Assembly: GCF_034087045.1 (NCBI RefSeq)
Contig: NZ_CP139247.1
Coordinates: 930,001-994,000, forward strand
DNA from: Chitinophaga sancti
GTDB lineage: Bacteria; Bacteroidota; Bacteroidia; Chitinophagales; Chitinophagaceae
Direction of reading: 5' to 3'
Length of the DNA: 64,000 nt
The notes beneath the pieces were generated by a model. The model did no database searches and was not told the origin of the DNA. It was given only the letters and a program-made list of their open reading frames with translations. Positions 39,916 through 50,200 of this stretch are shown one piece after another; within the stretch, counting starts at the first letter, position 1, and the number at the start of each line of letters is the position of its first letter. A program made the position numbers and the translations under genes.

Positions 39916-41751
39916 TTAGTGACCGCCGTTAGCTTGTTCTTCCGGAGACAGTGGAACGACCTGAGGAATGAAATCCTGGCCATCCTTGCTGTAATCGTAA
40001 GCCCAACGGTGAACTTCAGGGATCTCACCAGGCCAGTTACCGTGACCAGGATTAATCGGAGTAGTCCATTCCAGGGTAGTCGCATTCCATGGGTTCTGAG
40101 TTGTTAACTTACGACCCTTGAAGATGCTATAGAAGAAGTTGAATACAAACAGGAGCTGAGTAGCAAATACCAGGATCACCACGATAGAGATGAAGTGGTT
40201 CAGATCAGCGAACTGTTTGAAAGACTCCCAGTTTGAGTAGTCATAATACCTCCTTGGCATACCCACCAGACCTTCATAGTGCATTGGCCAGAAGATCAGG
40301 TAAGCACCACACAGGGTGATCCAGAAGTGGATGTAAGAAAGGGTATTGTTCATGTAACGGCCAAACATTTTCGGGAACCAGTGATATACACCGGCGAAAG
40401 TACCGAAGAAGGCAGATACACCCATTACTATATGGAAGTGCGCGATTACGAAATATGTATCGTGCAGGTGAATATCGATAGAGGAGTTACCCAGCCAGAT
40501 ACCAGTCAGACCACCAGAGATGAATGTGCTCACGAAACCGATAGAGAACAGCATACCAGGAGTAAAACGGATGTTACCTCTCCAGATCGTAGTGATCCAG
40601 TTGAACACCTTGATCGCAGACGGTACCGCAATCAGCAATGTTAACAGTACGAAGAAGGCACCAAGGAATGGGTTCAGACCAGTTACGAACATGTGGTGCG
40701 CCCATACCAGGAAAGCCAGGATAACAATCGCGAACATGGAACCAACCATCGCCAGGTAACCGAAGATAGGTTTGCGGGAGTTAACCGCCATTACTTCAGA
40801 TACCATACCCATTGCCGGGAGGATGATGATGTATACCTCAGGGTGACCCAGGAACCAGAACAAGTGCTGGTACAGGATAGCAGAACCCCCTTCGTTGCTC
40901 AATGCTTTACCATTTACGAACAGTTCGCTCAGGTAGAAGCTGGTACCACCATGGCGGTCGAACAGCAGCAGGATAAACCCTGACAGTAATACAGGGAAGG
41001 AAAGTACACCCAGTACAGCTGTGAAGAAGAAGCCCCAGATAGTCAGTGGCATCTTGGTCATAGTCATACCTTTGGTACGCATGTTCAGAATAGTAGAGAT
41101 ATAGTTCAGACCACCCAGCAGCTGAGACACTACGAACAGTGCCATTGCCGATAACCAGAGGTCCATACCTATTTTAGAACCAATTGACGCATCGCCCAGC
41201 GCACTCAATGGCGGATAAGCAGTCCAACCTCCAGATGCAGGACCAGTCTGTACAAACAGAGAGGTCATCATCACCACGCTAGCCAGGAAGAAGAACCAAT
41301 AGCTCATCATGTTCATGAGAGGAGAAGCCATATCGCGGGCACCTACCTGCAAAGGAATCAGCAGGTTGGAGAAAGTACCGCTCAAACCGGCTGTTAATAC
41401 AAAGAATACGAGGATTGTACCGTGCATTGTTACCAATGCATAGTAAGCTTCGTCAGTAATACGGCCACCTTTAGCCCATTTTCCCAGTATGCTTTCCATC
41501 CAGGGGAAAGTAGCATCAGGGAAACCCAGTTGCAAACGGAACAGTACAGAGAAGAAGGCACCTATGATAGCCCAGATAATACCGGTAATCAGAAACTGCT
41601 TAGCGATAGTTTTGTGATCCAGACTAAAAACATACTTCGAAATGAAGCCGCCCTCATGGTGCTCATGGTCATCGTGACCGTGGCCATGATCGTGCCCGTG
41701 GGCGCCGTGCATTAGCTCCTGTTGACTGTGCAATGTTGCTTCGTTACTCAT
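39916..41751 (-). CDS. ctaD: Cytochrome c oxidase subunit I
   Basis: The 611-residue protein has at least 12 membrane helices. Metal ligands are visible: HGTILVFF (low-spin heme a His), FWFLGHPEVYIIILP (CuB His with cross-linked Tyr), VWAHHMF (two CuB His), and HDTYFVIAHFHIVMGVSAFFGTFAG (heme a3 and heme a His). PLMNMMSYWFFFLAS and the K-channel region are conserved. The N-terminus carries an unusual His/Asp-rich tail, about residues 15-35 (GAHGHDHGHGHDDHEHHEG). It is the catalytic subunit of the aa3-type oxidase, reducing O2 and pumping protons. It is preceded by ctaC and followed by cyoE on the minus strand. Confidence 0.97.
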   Translation of the reverse strand: MSNEATLHSQQELMHGAHGHDHGHGHDDHEHHEGGFISKYVFSLDHKTIAKQFLITGIIWAIIGAFFSVLFRLQLGFPDATFPWMESILGKWAKGGRITDEAYYALVTMHGTILVFFVLTAGLSGTFSNLLIPLQVGARDMASPLMNMMSYWFFFLASVVMMTSLFVQTGPASGGWTAYPPLSALGDASIGSKIGMDLWLSAMALFVVSQLLGGLNYISTILNMRTKGMTMTKMPLTIWGFFFTAVLGVLSFPVLLSGFILLLFDRHGGTSFYLSELFVNGKALSNEGGSAILYQHLFWFLGHPEVYIIILPAMGMVSEVMAVNSRKPIFGYLAMVGSMFAIVILAFLVWAHHMFVTGLNPFLGAFFVLLTLLIAVPSAIKVFNWITTIWRGNIRFTPGMLFSIGFVSTFISGGLTGIWLGNSSIDIHLHDTYFVIAHFHIVMGVSAFFGTFAGVYHWFPKMFGRYMNNTLSYIHFWITLCGAYLIFWPMHYEGLVGMPRRYYDYSNWESFKQFADLNHFISIVVILVFATQLLFVFNFFYSIFKGRKLTTQNPWNATTLEWTTPINPGHGNWPGEIPEVHRWAYDYSKDGQDFIPQVVPLSPEEQANGGH

Positions 41752-41866
41752 AATCGGTGCTATTTATATAAAACTGATGTGCGTTCAGTTTTTCTTATAA
41801 TTATTTAATGTCCTGTGCGTCTTGTGCGTCTAAAAATTTTTCTCTGGCTACAAAGTTACTATTTCA

Positions 41867-42901
41867 CTAGTTTTTAGCCACTGCCTTTTGGGTGCTGTCA
41901 GCAGCTGCTGCTGCAGGAGCCGGAGTCGCGCTTTCATGAGCAAGATCATACTGAGCTTTCTGCTTAGCAGCCCAGGCATCGAATTCTTCCTGAGTTTCTA
42001 CCACGATGTTAGCCTTCATAGAGTAGTGACCTTTACCACACATCTGATCGCAGGAAAGTTCGTACACATAATCAGGATTGTCCATCTTCTGTCTCATTTC
42101 CTTTGTGGTGAACTTTGGAGTTACCCACAGCGTAGTAGGGATACCTGGAACAGCATCCATCTTCATACGGAAAGCAGACAGACCTACGTCATGGATTACA
42201 TCGCGGGAACCGATGATGAATTTCACTGGTTTGTTTACTACCAGGTGAATGTCGGTTGTCATGAAGTCATCCTTATTCAGCTGATCGTCCCAATCCTGAC
42301 CTACAGGATTGTTGGCTTCGTTGATGTTTTTGAAGAACTTACGGCCCAGCTGACCATCTTTACCTGGGTAACGAACCAGCCAGTTGAACTGCTTACCAGT
42401 TACTTCAACTACCATTGCATCTTTCGGCGCATCGGAAGTGAGGCGGAACCAGTGTCTTAAACCGAATGCAACCAGGATTGTCAAGGTGATAGCAGGTATT
42501 ACGGTCCAGATTAATTCCAGTTTATTATTATGTGGAAAATAGAAGGCTTTCTGACCTTCTTTTTCCTGGTATTTAAATGCGAACCAGAAAAGGAGGATCT
42601 GGGTGATAATGAATACGATACCAGTGATAACCAGTGTCCATTTAATCATGCTGTCGATACCTTCACCCTGTACAGAGGCGGATTCAACACCAATTTTACC
42701 TTTCAGTAACTCATTACAGTAGTAAACACCTATCAGGCCCACCACCAGGAACACGATCATCAGGAAGCCGTTCACCTTGTTAGATTGCTGGCGCGACTTC
42801 TTTTCTCCCTTTAATATCGACACATATTCGCTGGCCTTCGCAATCTGGAAGATGACTACGAATATGAGCACAACTACTAAGACTGCTAAATATCCTGACA
42901 T
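41867..42901 (-). CDS. ctaC: Cytochrome c oxidase subunit II
   Basis: The 344-residue protein has an extra N-terminal helix, the two usual subunit II membrane helices (about 45-65 and 90-112), and a cupredoxin domain. CuA ligands appear as HDVGLSAFRMKMDAVPG (His) and YELSCDQMCGKGHYSM (Cys-x3-Cys-x3-His-x2-Met). It accepts electrons from a cytochrome c domain and passes them to subunit I. The C-terminus is an Ala/Pro tail, PAPAAAAADSTQKAV. No CxxCH is present, so the covalent cytochrome must come from ActA/ActE. It lies between actF and ctaD. Confidence 0.95.
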   Translation of the reverse strand: MSGYLAVLVVVLIFVVIFQIAKASEYVSILKGEKKSRQQSNKVNGFLMIVFLVVGLIGVYYCNELLKGKIGVESASVQGEGIDSMIKWTLVITGIVFIITQILLFWFAFKYQEKEGQKAFYFPHNNKLELIWTVIPAITLTILVAFGLRHWFRLTSDAPKDAMVVEVTGKQFNWLVRYPGKDGQLGRKFFKNINEANNPVGQDWDDQLNKDDFMTTDIHLVVNKPVKFIIGSRDVIHDVGLSAFRMKMDAVPGIPTTLWVTPKFTTKEMRQKMDNPDYVYELSCDQMCGKGHYSMKANIVVETQEEFDAWAAKQKAQYDLAHESATPAPAAAAADSTQKAVAKN

Positions 42902-42973
42902 TGCTATTTTGAATAATTAAGTTATCTAATGCTTTACGATTTACCTAAATCTATCTCTCAGTATTAATGCCAA

Positions 42974-44182
42974 TTAAACCTGGTGTATAATACTTTCTTT
43001 CAGATAAGGGTGGTTCTTTGGAACCAGCGGAGCCTTAGTCAGATTTCTTGACACGAGGAAGATGATCAGACCAACAAAACCTACGCCCAGACCAAGCTCA
43101 TACCAAGGGAACACCAGGTGCTGATAAGTACCAGGACCCACCATCTGCCAGAAGTCCATCCAGTGACCAGCGATGATCAGCACAGTGATGAAAGTCATAG
43201 AAGACCAGTTACGTTTGTTATCTCTGCTCATCAGGAACAACAGCGGAGTGATGAAGTTGATGATCAGGTTCAGGAAGAAGATAGGTCTCCACTCACCCCA
43301 CAGACGTGGTTTGAAGTAAATAATTTCTTCAGGCATGTTAGCATACCAGATCAGCATGTACTGGGAGAACCAGAGGTAAGTCCAGAAGATACTGAAACCG
43401 AAAGCGAATTTACCCAGGTCATGCAGGTGTTCTTCATTCACATTAGGCAGGTAGCCATTACGTTTCAGATAGATAACCCACAATGCGATCAGGGAGATAC
43501 CAGATACCCAGCTACTCACGAAGGTATACCAGCTATACATAGTAGAGTACCAATGTGCATCGATACTCATTAACCATAACCAGGGAGATGTAGAACCAAC
43601 GCTCAGTGCGTAGATTACTACGAAACCACCGCACATCACAGTATTTCTCCAGAGGATGCGTTTACCGCTTTCTTTAGAGAGATCCCATCCATCTTCTTCG
43701 ATGGACATGTTGCGGAGTTTAACAGTGAACAGTATCCAGAGACCAATTGTCAGGATAGCTGCTACTGTAAAGAAAGTAGGATTCAGGAATGCCTCTTTCC
43801 ATTTCAGGATTGGATCGTGTTGCACATGCTCTTTGTCAAGCCAGTGGTAAATATGACCAGCTTTACCATAGACCAGGCACATCAGAATTACGAAAAAGAC
43901 ACCACCTAATACAGGAACAGCCATTGAGATGGCTTCCGGTACGCGACGGAAACCAACCTGCCATGCACCATGTGCCAGGGTAGTGGCACCAATAAAGAAG
44001 GTACTGGCTAATACTACAAGTAGAAAGAAAGAGCTGTTCTGCAGGAGGCCAGCCCAGAAACGTGTGGAGCCATGCTCACCACTAAATGCGAAAAATCCGA
44101 TCAACAAAGTCAGCAAGCCAATCCCCATTAACACGAAGCTGGTCGTCTTTAATCTTGCCGGTACTACAAATTGGTCCTTCAT
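42974..44182 (-). CDS. actF: ActF, Alternative Complex III membrane subunit
   Basis: The 402-residue protein has about ten membrane helices and belongs to the NrfD-like family, the smaller of the two in this complex. Motifs include LVVLASTFFIGATTLAHGAWQVGFRRVPEAIS, HIYHWLDKEHVQHDPILKWKEAFLNP, IYALSVGSTSPWLWLMSIDAHWYSTMYSWYTFVSSWVSGIS and FAFGFSIFWTYLWFSQYMLIWYANMPEE. In ACIII (established in Rhodothermus and Flavobacterium), ActC and ActF form the membrane core for quinol oxidation and possible proton transfer. It is followed by ctaC, consistent with a physical ACIII-aa3 supercomplex. Confidence 0.92.
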   Translation of the reverse strand: MKDQFVVPARLKTTSFVLMGIGLLTLLIGFFAFSGEHGSTRFWAGLLQNSSFFLLVVLASTFFIGATTLAHGAWQVGFRRVPEAISMAVPVLGGVFFVILMCLVYGKAGHIYHWLDKEHVQHDPILKWKEAFLNPTFFTVAAILTIGLWILFTVKLRNMSIEEDGWDLSKESGKRILWRNTVMCGGFVVIYALSVGSTSPWLWLMSIDAHWYSTMYSWYTFVSSWVSGISLIALWVIYLKRNGYLPNVNEEHLHDLGKFAFGFSIFWTYLWFSQYMLIWYANMPEEIIYFKPRLWGEWRPIFFLNLIINFITPLLFLMSRDNKRNWSSMTFITVLIIAGHWMDFWQMVGPGTYQHLVFPWYELGLGVGFVGLIIFLVSRNLTKAPLVPKNHPYLKESIIHQV

Positions 44183-44223
44183 TACTGTATATTAAAATAC
44201 TTAATTAATGCTATTATATTCAA

Positions 44224-44880
44224 TTACTTATGTGTAGTGCTGTCCGAAGTAGGAGCTGCTGCTGCAGGAGCAGGAGTTGCAGCTGGTGTACCAGCGTCAC
44301 CATCTACCAGGGTAGGAGGGTTCGCACCACCGTTCTGCACGCTGCGGATATATGCAGCTATTTTCCAACGCTGTGTTCTATCCAGCTGGCTGGCGTAGCT
44401 ACCCATCACGTTGTAACCATAAGTCATTACGTGGAACAGGCGACCTTCGCTGTAGCTGGCTTTCGCACCGCTGGCCAGGTTGGCAGGAGCTGCTACATAA
44501 GGACCATTACCATCCTTATACAACGGACCGTTACCATCCAGCTTAGTGCCATGGCAAATACCACAATAAATATTGAATAAACGTTTTCCTTCCTCCAGAT
44601 CCGCTTTCGCCAGAATCAGTGGATTTTTAACACCGTTAGCTAACGCAGTATCTTCTGCTTTCAGATGGTAAGGCAATAACTCTCCTCTCTTCACGGTGCC
44701 ATCTACAGGTTTCATAGATGATACCTTCTCATTATAGAACTCATAAGCACGGGATTCATACATGTCAGGCATGTAAATCCTTCCGGGCTTTCTGTTATTC
44801 TCTCCCCTGTTGCATGATACCGATACCAAAGCTCCACTTACCAAAGCAGCTGCGATCAATATGTTGGAAGTCCTTTTCAT
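44224..44880 (-). CDS. actE: ActE, monoheme cytochrome c lipoprotein of ACIII
   Basis: From the ATG at 44880 the protein is 218 residues. It has a lipobox VSVSC, then RIYMPDMYESRAYEFYNE and a cytochrome c domain with the heme site YCGICHG and a distal YGYNVMGSYASQL Met region. The C-terminal tail is Ala/Pro-rich (TPAATPAPAAAAPTSD), strikingly like the tail of CtaC. In ACIII, ActE is the membrane-anchored monoheme subunit that can pass electrons on to the oxidase. It lies between actD and actF with short spacers. Confidence 0.92.
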   Translation of the reverse strand: MKRTSNILIAAALVSGALVSVSCNRGENNRKPGRIYMPDMYESRAYEFYNEKVSSMKPVDGTVKRGELLPYHLKAEDTALANGVKNPLILAKADLEEGKRLFNIYCGICHGTKLDGNGPLYKDGNGPYVAAPANLASGAKASYSEGRLFHVMTYGYNVMGSYASQLDRTQRWKIAAYIRSVQNGGANPPTLVDGDAGTPAATPAPAAAAPTSDSTTHK

Positions 44881-44958
44881 CTGTTTATTATAATTCAAGC
44901 TTATATTCTGTATACTTCTCTGTAAGTCTGCTTTACAGCGAAGTTTTAAAATCGTTGT

Positions 44959-45561
44959 TTACGCGTTTACAGGTGCAGTCTGTGCGTTCTTGTACAGGGT
45001 AGGTTCATCATCCTCATCGAAACGACCGTACCACCATCCTGCTTCCGCACGCTGTTCGTTGATTTCCAGTCCACCAGCTTTTGCCAGCAGGGCTTTCACT
45101 TCTTCAGCGTTTGTTTTAGCAGTTACCTCGATAGCCATTACAAACAGATCGTCTGTCTGACGTGGATGGAAGATGTGTTTCTTCACACCAGGCATCAGGT
45201 TACACAGGTAGCAGAAGGTCATTACCATACCTACCGCAGCGAACAGTACTGTCAACTCGAAGGTAATAGGTATGAACGCCGGTAACGGGAAGTGTGGCTT
45301 ACCACCGATGTTCAAAGGCCAGTCTGATGTAAAGATCCAGCTCATGCAGGATAATGCTGTCGTAGTACCACAAACACCATATATGAAACCGGCAGTGTGC
45401 AGGCTGGTTTCACGAAGGCCCATTGCATGATCAAGACCATGTACTGGAAATGGTGTGTATACATCATGGATTTTGTAGCCCGCAGTTCTTACTTTTTTAA
45501 CTGCCGGAAATAATACCGCCTCATCATCAAAACTTGCTACAACGAAATTTTTAACCGCCAT
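44959..45561 (-). CDS. actD: ActD, DUF3341 subunit of ACIII
   Basis: The 200-residue protein has an N-terminal soluble domain (MAVKNFVVASFDDEAVLFPAVKKVR), the motif YTPFPVHGLDHAMGLRETSL, and two membrane helices joined by a short loop (GFIYGVCGTTTALSCMSWIF and FIPITFELTVLFAAVGMVMTF). A C-terminal soluble domain follows with EEVKALLAKAGGLEINEQRAE. This is the DUF3341 family, ActD of Alternative Complex III, a structural membrane subunit with no cofactor. It sits between actC and actE. Confidence 0.93.
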   Translation of the reverse strand: MAVKNFVVASFDDEAVLFPAVKKVRTAGYKIHDVYTPFPVHGLDHAMGLRETSLHTAGFIYGVCGTTTALSCMSWIFTSDWPLNIGGKPHFPLPAFIPITFELTVLFAAVGMVMTFCYLCNLMPGVKKHIFHPRQTDDLFVMAIEVTAKTNAEEVKALLAKAGGLEINEQRAEAGWWYGRFDEDDEPTLYKNAQTAPVNA

Positions 45562-45619
45562 ATGTTTAAAAAAATTCTAAGTCTAAAATGTCTTTGTCCA
45601 GATTTCTTACAGCTAACAA

Positions 45620-47107
45620 TTAATTGTGAGCGTGTGCTACGGCATGACCTGCATGTCCGTGGTCGTCATCATGATGACCATGAGCGATGTGCTCAAATTC
45701 CTCAGCGGAAAGTGGCTCCAGTTTCTCCATGTTGTCTCTCTTGAAGCTCTCACCGGAAGTTTTCAGTACGAACTTGATTTCCGATACTGCAATTACCGGG
45801 AAGTATTTAGCAAACAGGAAGAAGCAGGTGAAGAACAGACCGAAGGTACCCATATAGAAACCAACTTCTGGCCAGGATGGACGATAGTAGCTCCAGCTGG
45901 ATGGCAGATAGTCACGATACAGGGAAGTACAGATGATTACGAAACGCTCGAACCACATACCGATGTTCACTATGATTGACATTACGAATGTTACTACGAT
46001 GTTTCTTCTCATTTTACGGAACCAGAACACCTGCGGCGTAATTACGTTACAAGTCATCATGATCCAGTAAGACCAACCCAGCGGACCAGCTGCGCGATAT
46101 TTATAGAATGTTGCAAACTCGTAAGGTACAGCTGCATACCATGCCATGAAGAGCTCAGTCAGGTAAGCACAACCTACTACAGAACCGGTCAGTACGATCA
46201 CTTTGTTCATGGCTTCCATGTGGCCCATGGTGATGTAGTCTTCCAGTCCTAATACTTTACGTACGATAATCAGCAGTGTATTTACCATCGCAAATCCGGA
46301 GAAGATCGCACCCGCTACGAAGTAGGGAGGGAAGATGGTAGTATGCCAACCAGGTATTACTGAAGTTGCAAAGTCAAAAGATACAATGGTGTGTACAGAA
46401 AGTACAAGTGGGGTAGACAGACCTGCCAGTACCAAAGACAGGGCCTCATGACGCTGCCAGTGTTTTGCAGAACCGGTCCAACCGAAAGATGCTACACCAT
46501 ACAGCAGTTTACGCAGTTTGGTCTTTGCCCTGTCACGCACAGTTGCAAAGTCAGGCAGCAAACCTGAATACCAGAACAGCAGAGATACTGTGAAGTAAGT
46601 AGAGATCGCAAATACGTCCCAGAGGAGTGGAGAGTTAAAGTTCACCCACAGTGGACCACGGGTATTTGGATAAGGCAATACAAAGAAGGCCATCCATACA
46701 CGACCCATGTGGAAGATTGGGAACTGACCGGCACACATTACCGCGAAGATCGTCATCGCTTCTGCCGCACGGTTTACCCCTGTACGCCATCCCTGACGGA
46801 ACAGCAGGAGGATCGCAGAGATCAGCGTACCCGCGTGACCAATACCTACCCACCATACGAAGTTGGTGATATCCCAACCCCATCCAATTGTTTTATTCAG
46901 GTTCCACACACCTGTTCCATAATAAACTTCCCAGGTCACGGAGAAAACACCCCATAACAACAACGCTACGGAAATGAAAAAGCCTACATACCACAGTTTA
47001 CCAGGTTTCCCTTCAATAGGGCTGATGATATCTTCTGTTACCTGGTGGTAATTCTTCTCCCCATCAACTAATGGTTCTCTTAGTGTGGATTCGTACTTTA
47101 AATGCAT
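45620..47107 (-). CDS. actC: ActC, NrfD-like quinol-oxidising membrane subunit of ACIII
   Basis: The 495-residue protein of the NrfD/PsrC family has about ten membrane helices. The start YESTLREPLVDGEKNYHQVTEDI is typical for ActC, and motifs include GWGWDITNFVWWVGIGHAGTLISAILLLFRQGWRTGVNRAAEAMTIF, FPPYFVAGAIFSGFAMVNTLLII and MWFERFVIICTSL. It is the larger membrane core subunit, near the iron-sulfur part of ActB, and the likely quinol site. The C-terminus ends in a His/Asp-rich tail (GHHDDDHGHAGHAVAHAHN). It is 129 bp downstream of actB and 58 bp upstream of actD. Confidence 0.94.
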   Translation of the reverse strand: MHLKYESTLREPLVDGEKNYHQVTEDIISPIEGKPGKLWYVGFFISVALLLWGVFSVTWEVYYGTGVWNLNKTIGWGWDITNFVWWVGIGHAGTLISAILLLFRQGWRTGVNRAAEAMTIFAVMCAGQFPIFHMGRVWMAFFVLPYPNTRGPLWVNFNSPLLWDVFAISTYFTVSLLFWYSGLLPDFATVRDRAKTKLRKLLYGVASFGWTGSAKHWQRHEALSLVLAGLSTPLVLSVHTIVSFDFATSVIPGWHTTIFPPYFVAGAIFSGFAMVNTLLIIVRKVLGLEDYITMGHMEAMNKVIVLTGSVVGCAYLTELFMAWYAAVPYEFATFYKYRAAGPLGWSYWIMMTCNVITPQVFWFRKMRRNIVVTFVMSIIVNIGMWFERFVIICTSLYRDYLPSSWSYYRPSWPEVGFYMGTFGLFFTCFFLFAKYFPVIAVSEIKFVLKTSGESFKRDNMEKLEPLSAEEFEHIAHGHHDDDHGHAGHAVAHAHN

Positions 47108-47236
47108 AATTCTTTAAGCTTTAACCCCTAACCTTTACTTGCGCTTCAGAATAAGGAGCTTTTATTGTTCTAAACTTAAAACTTTATCTCTCTGTTAATC
47201 TTTCGTTCTCGTTAGCAAAAAGCCAGCTTTCGCTGA

Positions 47237-50200
47237 CTATGCTTCATGATGAGCAGCTTCTTCCTTCTTACCTTCTGCCTTAGGCTCAGCATCTTTGTTT
47301 CTGATCTTAGCCAGGTAGTTGATGGAAGGCAGCACGTGCAGCTGTTCCAGTACATAGTACATTCTGCTCTTCTGCTCTTCGTTACGCACTTTATAGATAC
47401 GGCTTTCCTTATCGTTCACGTTACCGAATACGATTGCATCTGCGGAACAAGCCAGTTGACAGGCAGTTCTTGCTTCACCATCCTTCATTGGACGACCAGC
47501 TTTCTTTGCAGTCAGTTTAGCATCCTGTAATTTCTGTACGCAGAAAGAACATTTTTCCATTACACCACGGCTACGAACCACTACATCAGGGTTCAGTACC
47601 ATACGTGTCAGATCATCATTCATACCACCTACATCGTACAGGTTGTTCTCGAAGCTATCTGCACCATTCCAGTCTCTCCAGTTGAAGCGACGTACTTTGA
47701 ACGGACAGTTGTTAGCGCAATAACGAGTACCGATACAACGGTTGTAAGCCATCTGGTTAATACCTTCAGAGCTGTGGTTGGTAGCTGCAACCGGACAAAC
47801 GTTTTCACAAGGAGCGTTGTCACAGTGTTGACACAGCATAGGCTGGAACACTACTTCCGGATTGTTCTCATCACCGCTGAAATAACGGTCGATACGGATC
47901 CAGTGCATTTCGTGCGCCTTGATCACCTGTTCTTTACCAACTACAGATACGTTATTTTCAGCCTGGCAGGCAATGGTACAAGCACCACAACCGAAACAGG
48001 TGTTCAGGTCAATTGACATACCCCATTTGATACCCTGGTACTGGTGAACATCCGGGTAGAGGGTACCATGCTTAACGAAATTGCTGGTAGTGTCGGTAGT
48101 ACCAGGAGTCGGATCGTAACCGAACTGATCCAGTTCTCTTCTATCTTCGTTCACTTCCTCTGGGTTCTTGATGAACTCTTCCAGGGTAGTTTCCTTAACG
48201 ATAGGACGACCTTCGTAGCTATTATGGGTCTGGGTTACACCAATCTCATAAGTCTGACTGGTTTTTTCAACACCCACTTCAGGAGCGTAATAATCGCGGG
48301 TTGTACCGTTGAAGCTTACAAAGTTGTAAACGTTCTTACCTACACCAGCAGCAGCTTTACCTGCGTTAGCGTTACGGCCATAACCAACTGCGATCGCGAT
48401 CACTTCAGGATGGATACCTGGCAGGATCAGCAATGGTAACAGAACCTCTTTACCATTTGCTTTTATTTTAAGAACGGTCTTATCATTGTTGATTTCGTAA
48501 TCATCACCCAGCTCACTACCGAAAGTTTTAGCCAGTTTGTTGGAGATTACAGCGTAGTTATCCCATGTAGAACGGGTGATAGGGTCAGGCATTTCCTGCA
48601 ACCATGGGTTGTTGGCTTCCTTACCGTTACCAATTGCTACTTTTTCATACAGTACCAGTTCCAGACCGTCTTTGCTGCTTTTCTTAACGCTACCGATTTT
48701 AGCAGCTGCATCAGCTACATTGCCAGCGAAAGATGCACCACCTAATGCAGGAGCAGTAGCTGGTTCGATCACACCATCCTGCAGCGCTTTGTCCCATGCT
48801 TCCTGGCTACCCAGTTTAGCAATCCACTCATTCTTCAGGAAATCTTCCCAGGTAGTTGTGTTGCCACTCCATGCCAGGAGGGTAGATTCAAATGCACGTG
48901 TTTTGAACAGCGGCGCAATGGTTGGTTGTATGAAGGAGAAATATCCGGTGCGGCCTTCAGCATCACCCCAGCTTTCGAGGAAGTGGTGAGCAGGAGCAGC
49001 GAACTTAACGTTCTCGGAAGTTTCGTCTTTGTGAGAGTTGAAAGAAACAGTCAGCTTCGTTTTCTTCAGACCTTCTGTGAAAGCGGCTGCGTTGTAGTAA
49101 TCGTAGCTAGGATTCACACCGTAGATGAACAGACCGCCCACAGTACCTGCGTTCAGATCCTTCACCAGTGTTTCCATTTCGCTATCGATACCCTGACGGT
49201 AACCAACAGTAGAGTTCCAGTCGATAGTCGTACCGTTAGCGCCGATCTGGCTGTTGATCGCATTTACGATAACCTGTACATTAACATCGTTGGAACCTGC
49301 TACTACGATGGATTTACCATTGTTTGCCTGCAGGGCTTTCGCAGCTTTCTGAATACCTTCTGCCAGACGTTTGTCAGTGATGGCAGGAGCGCTAACGTTA
49401 CCACCCAATGCATTCAGCAGGGCCAGCGCAACGTCACCAGTTTGAGAAGGCTTGTGTGTATATCTTTCGTCAGCATTTGCACCGGTTACACTCATCATGC
49501 TCTCGAAGTGGAAATGTTTGCTCATTTCCGGCTTCTTCTCATCGATCTTACGAGTAGAACCGTATTGCTTAGCATATTCAACAGGGTTTAACCAGGTACC
49601 CAGGAAGTCAGCATTCAGGCTCACGATCACTTTGGCATTTTCAAAGTGGTAAGCAGGAAGTGCACGCTTGCCATAAGAAGCTTCGTTAGCCAGCAACATA
49701 CCGGAGTATGAAACTGCATCGTAAGTTACATGGCGGAAGCCTGGATATTTAGCCTGGAAACCAGCGATTACTTTTTTAGTAGAAGGGCTGATGATTGTAG
49801 AAGTCAGCAGTACTACCGGTGCACCAGCCAGACCCGCGAGGGCAGCGCCTACCTGTTTGTCCAGTTCGGACCAGGTAGTCTCAACGCCTGCGATAGTCGG
49901 GAAACGCAGACGGGCCGCATCGTACAGGCTCAGAACAGAACCCTGTACTCTTGCAGTAGAGGAAGTACCAGTGATAGAAGACAATTCGTTACCATCCACT
50001 TTAATTGGACGACCTTCACGGGTTTTCACCACTAAAGGCACGAACTCACCATCAACAGCGTATGTAGAAGCGTAGTAGTTAGGTACACCTGGAGTAATTT
50101 CCTCAGGCTTATTTACATAAGGTATTGCTTTCTTCACAGGTATCTCACAACTGGCAGCGATAGTAGCAGCTGCAGTAGTGAACCCCAGGTACTTCAGGAA

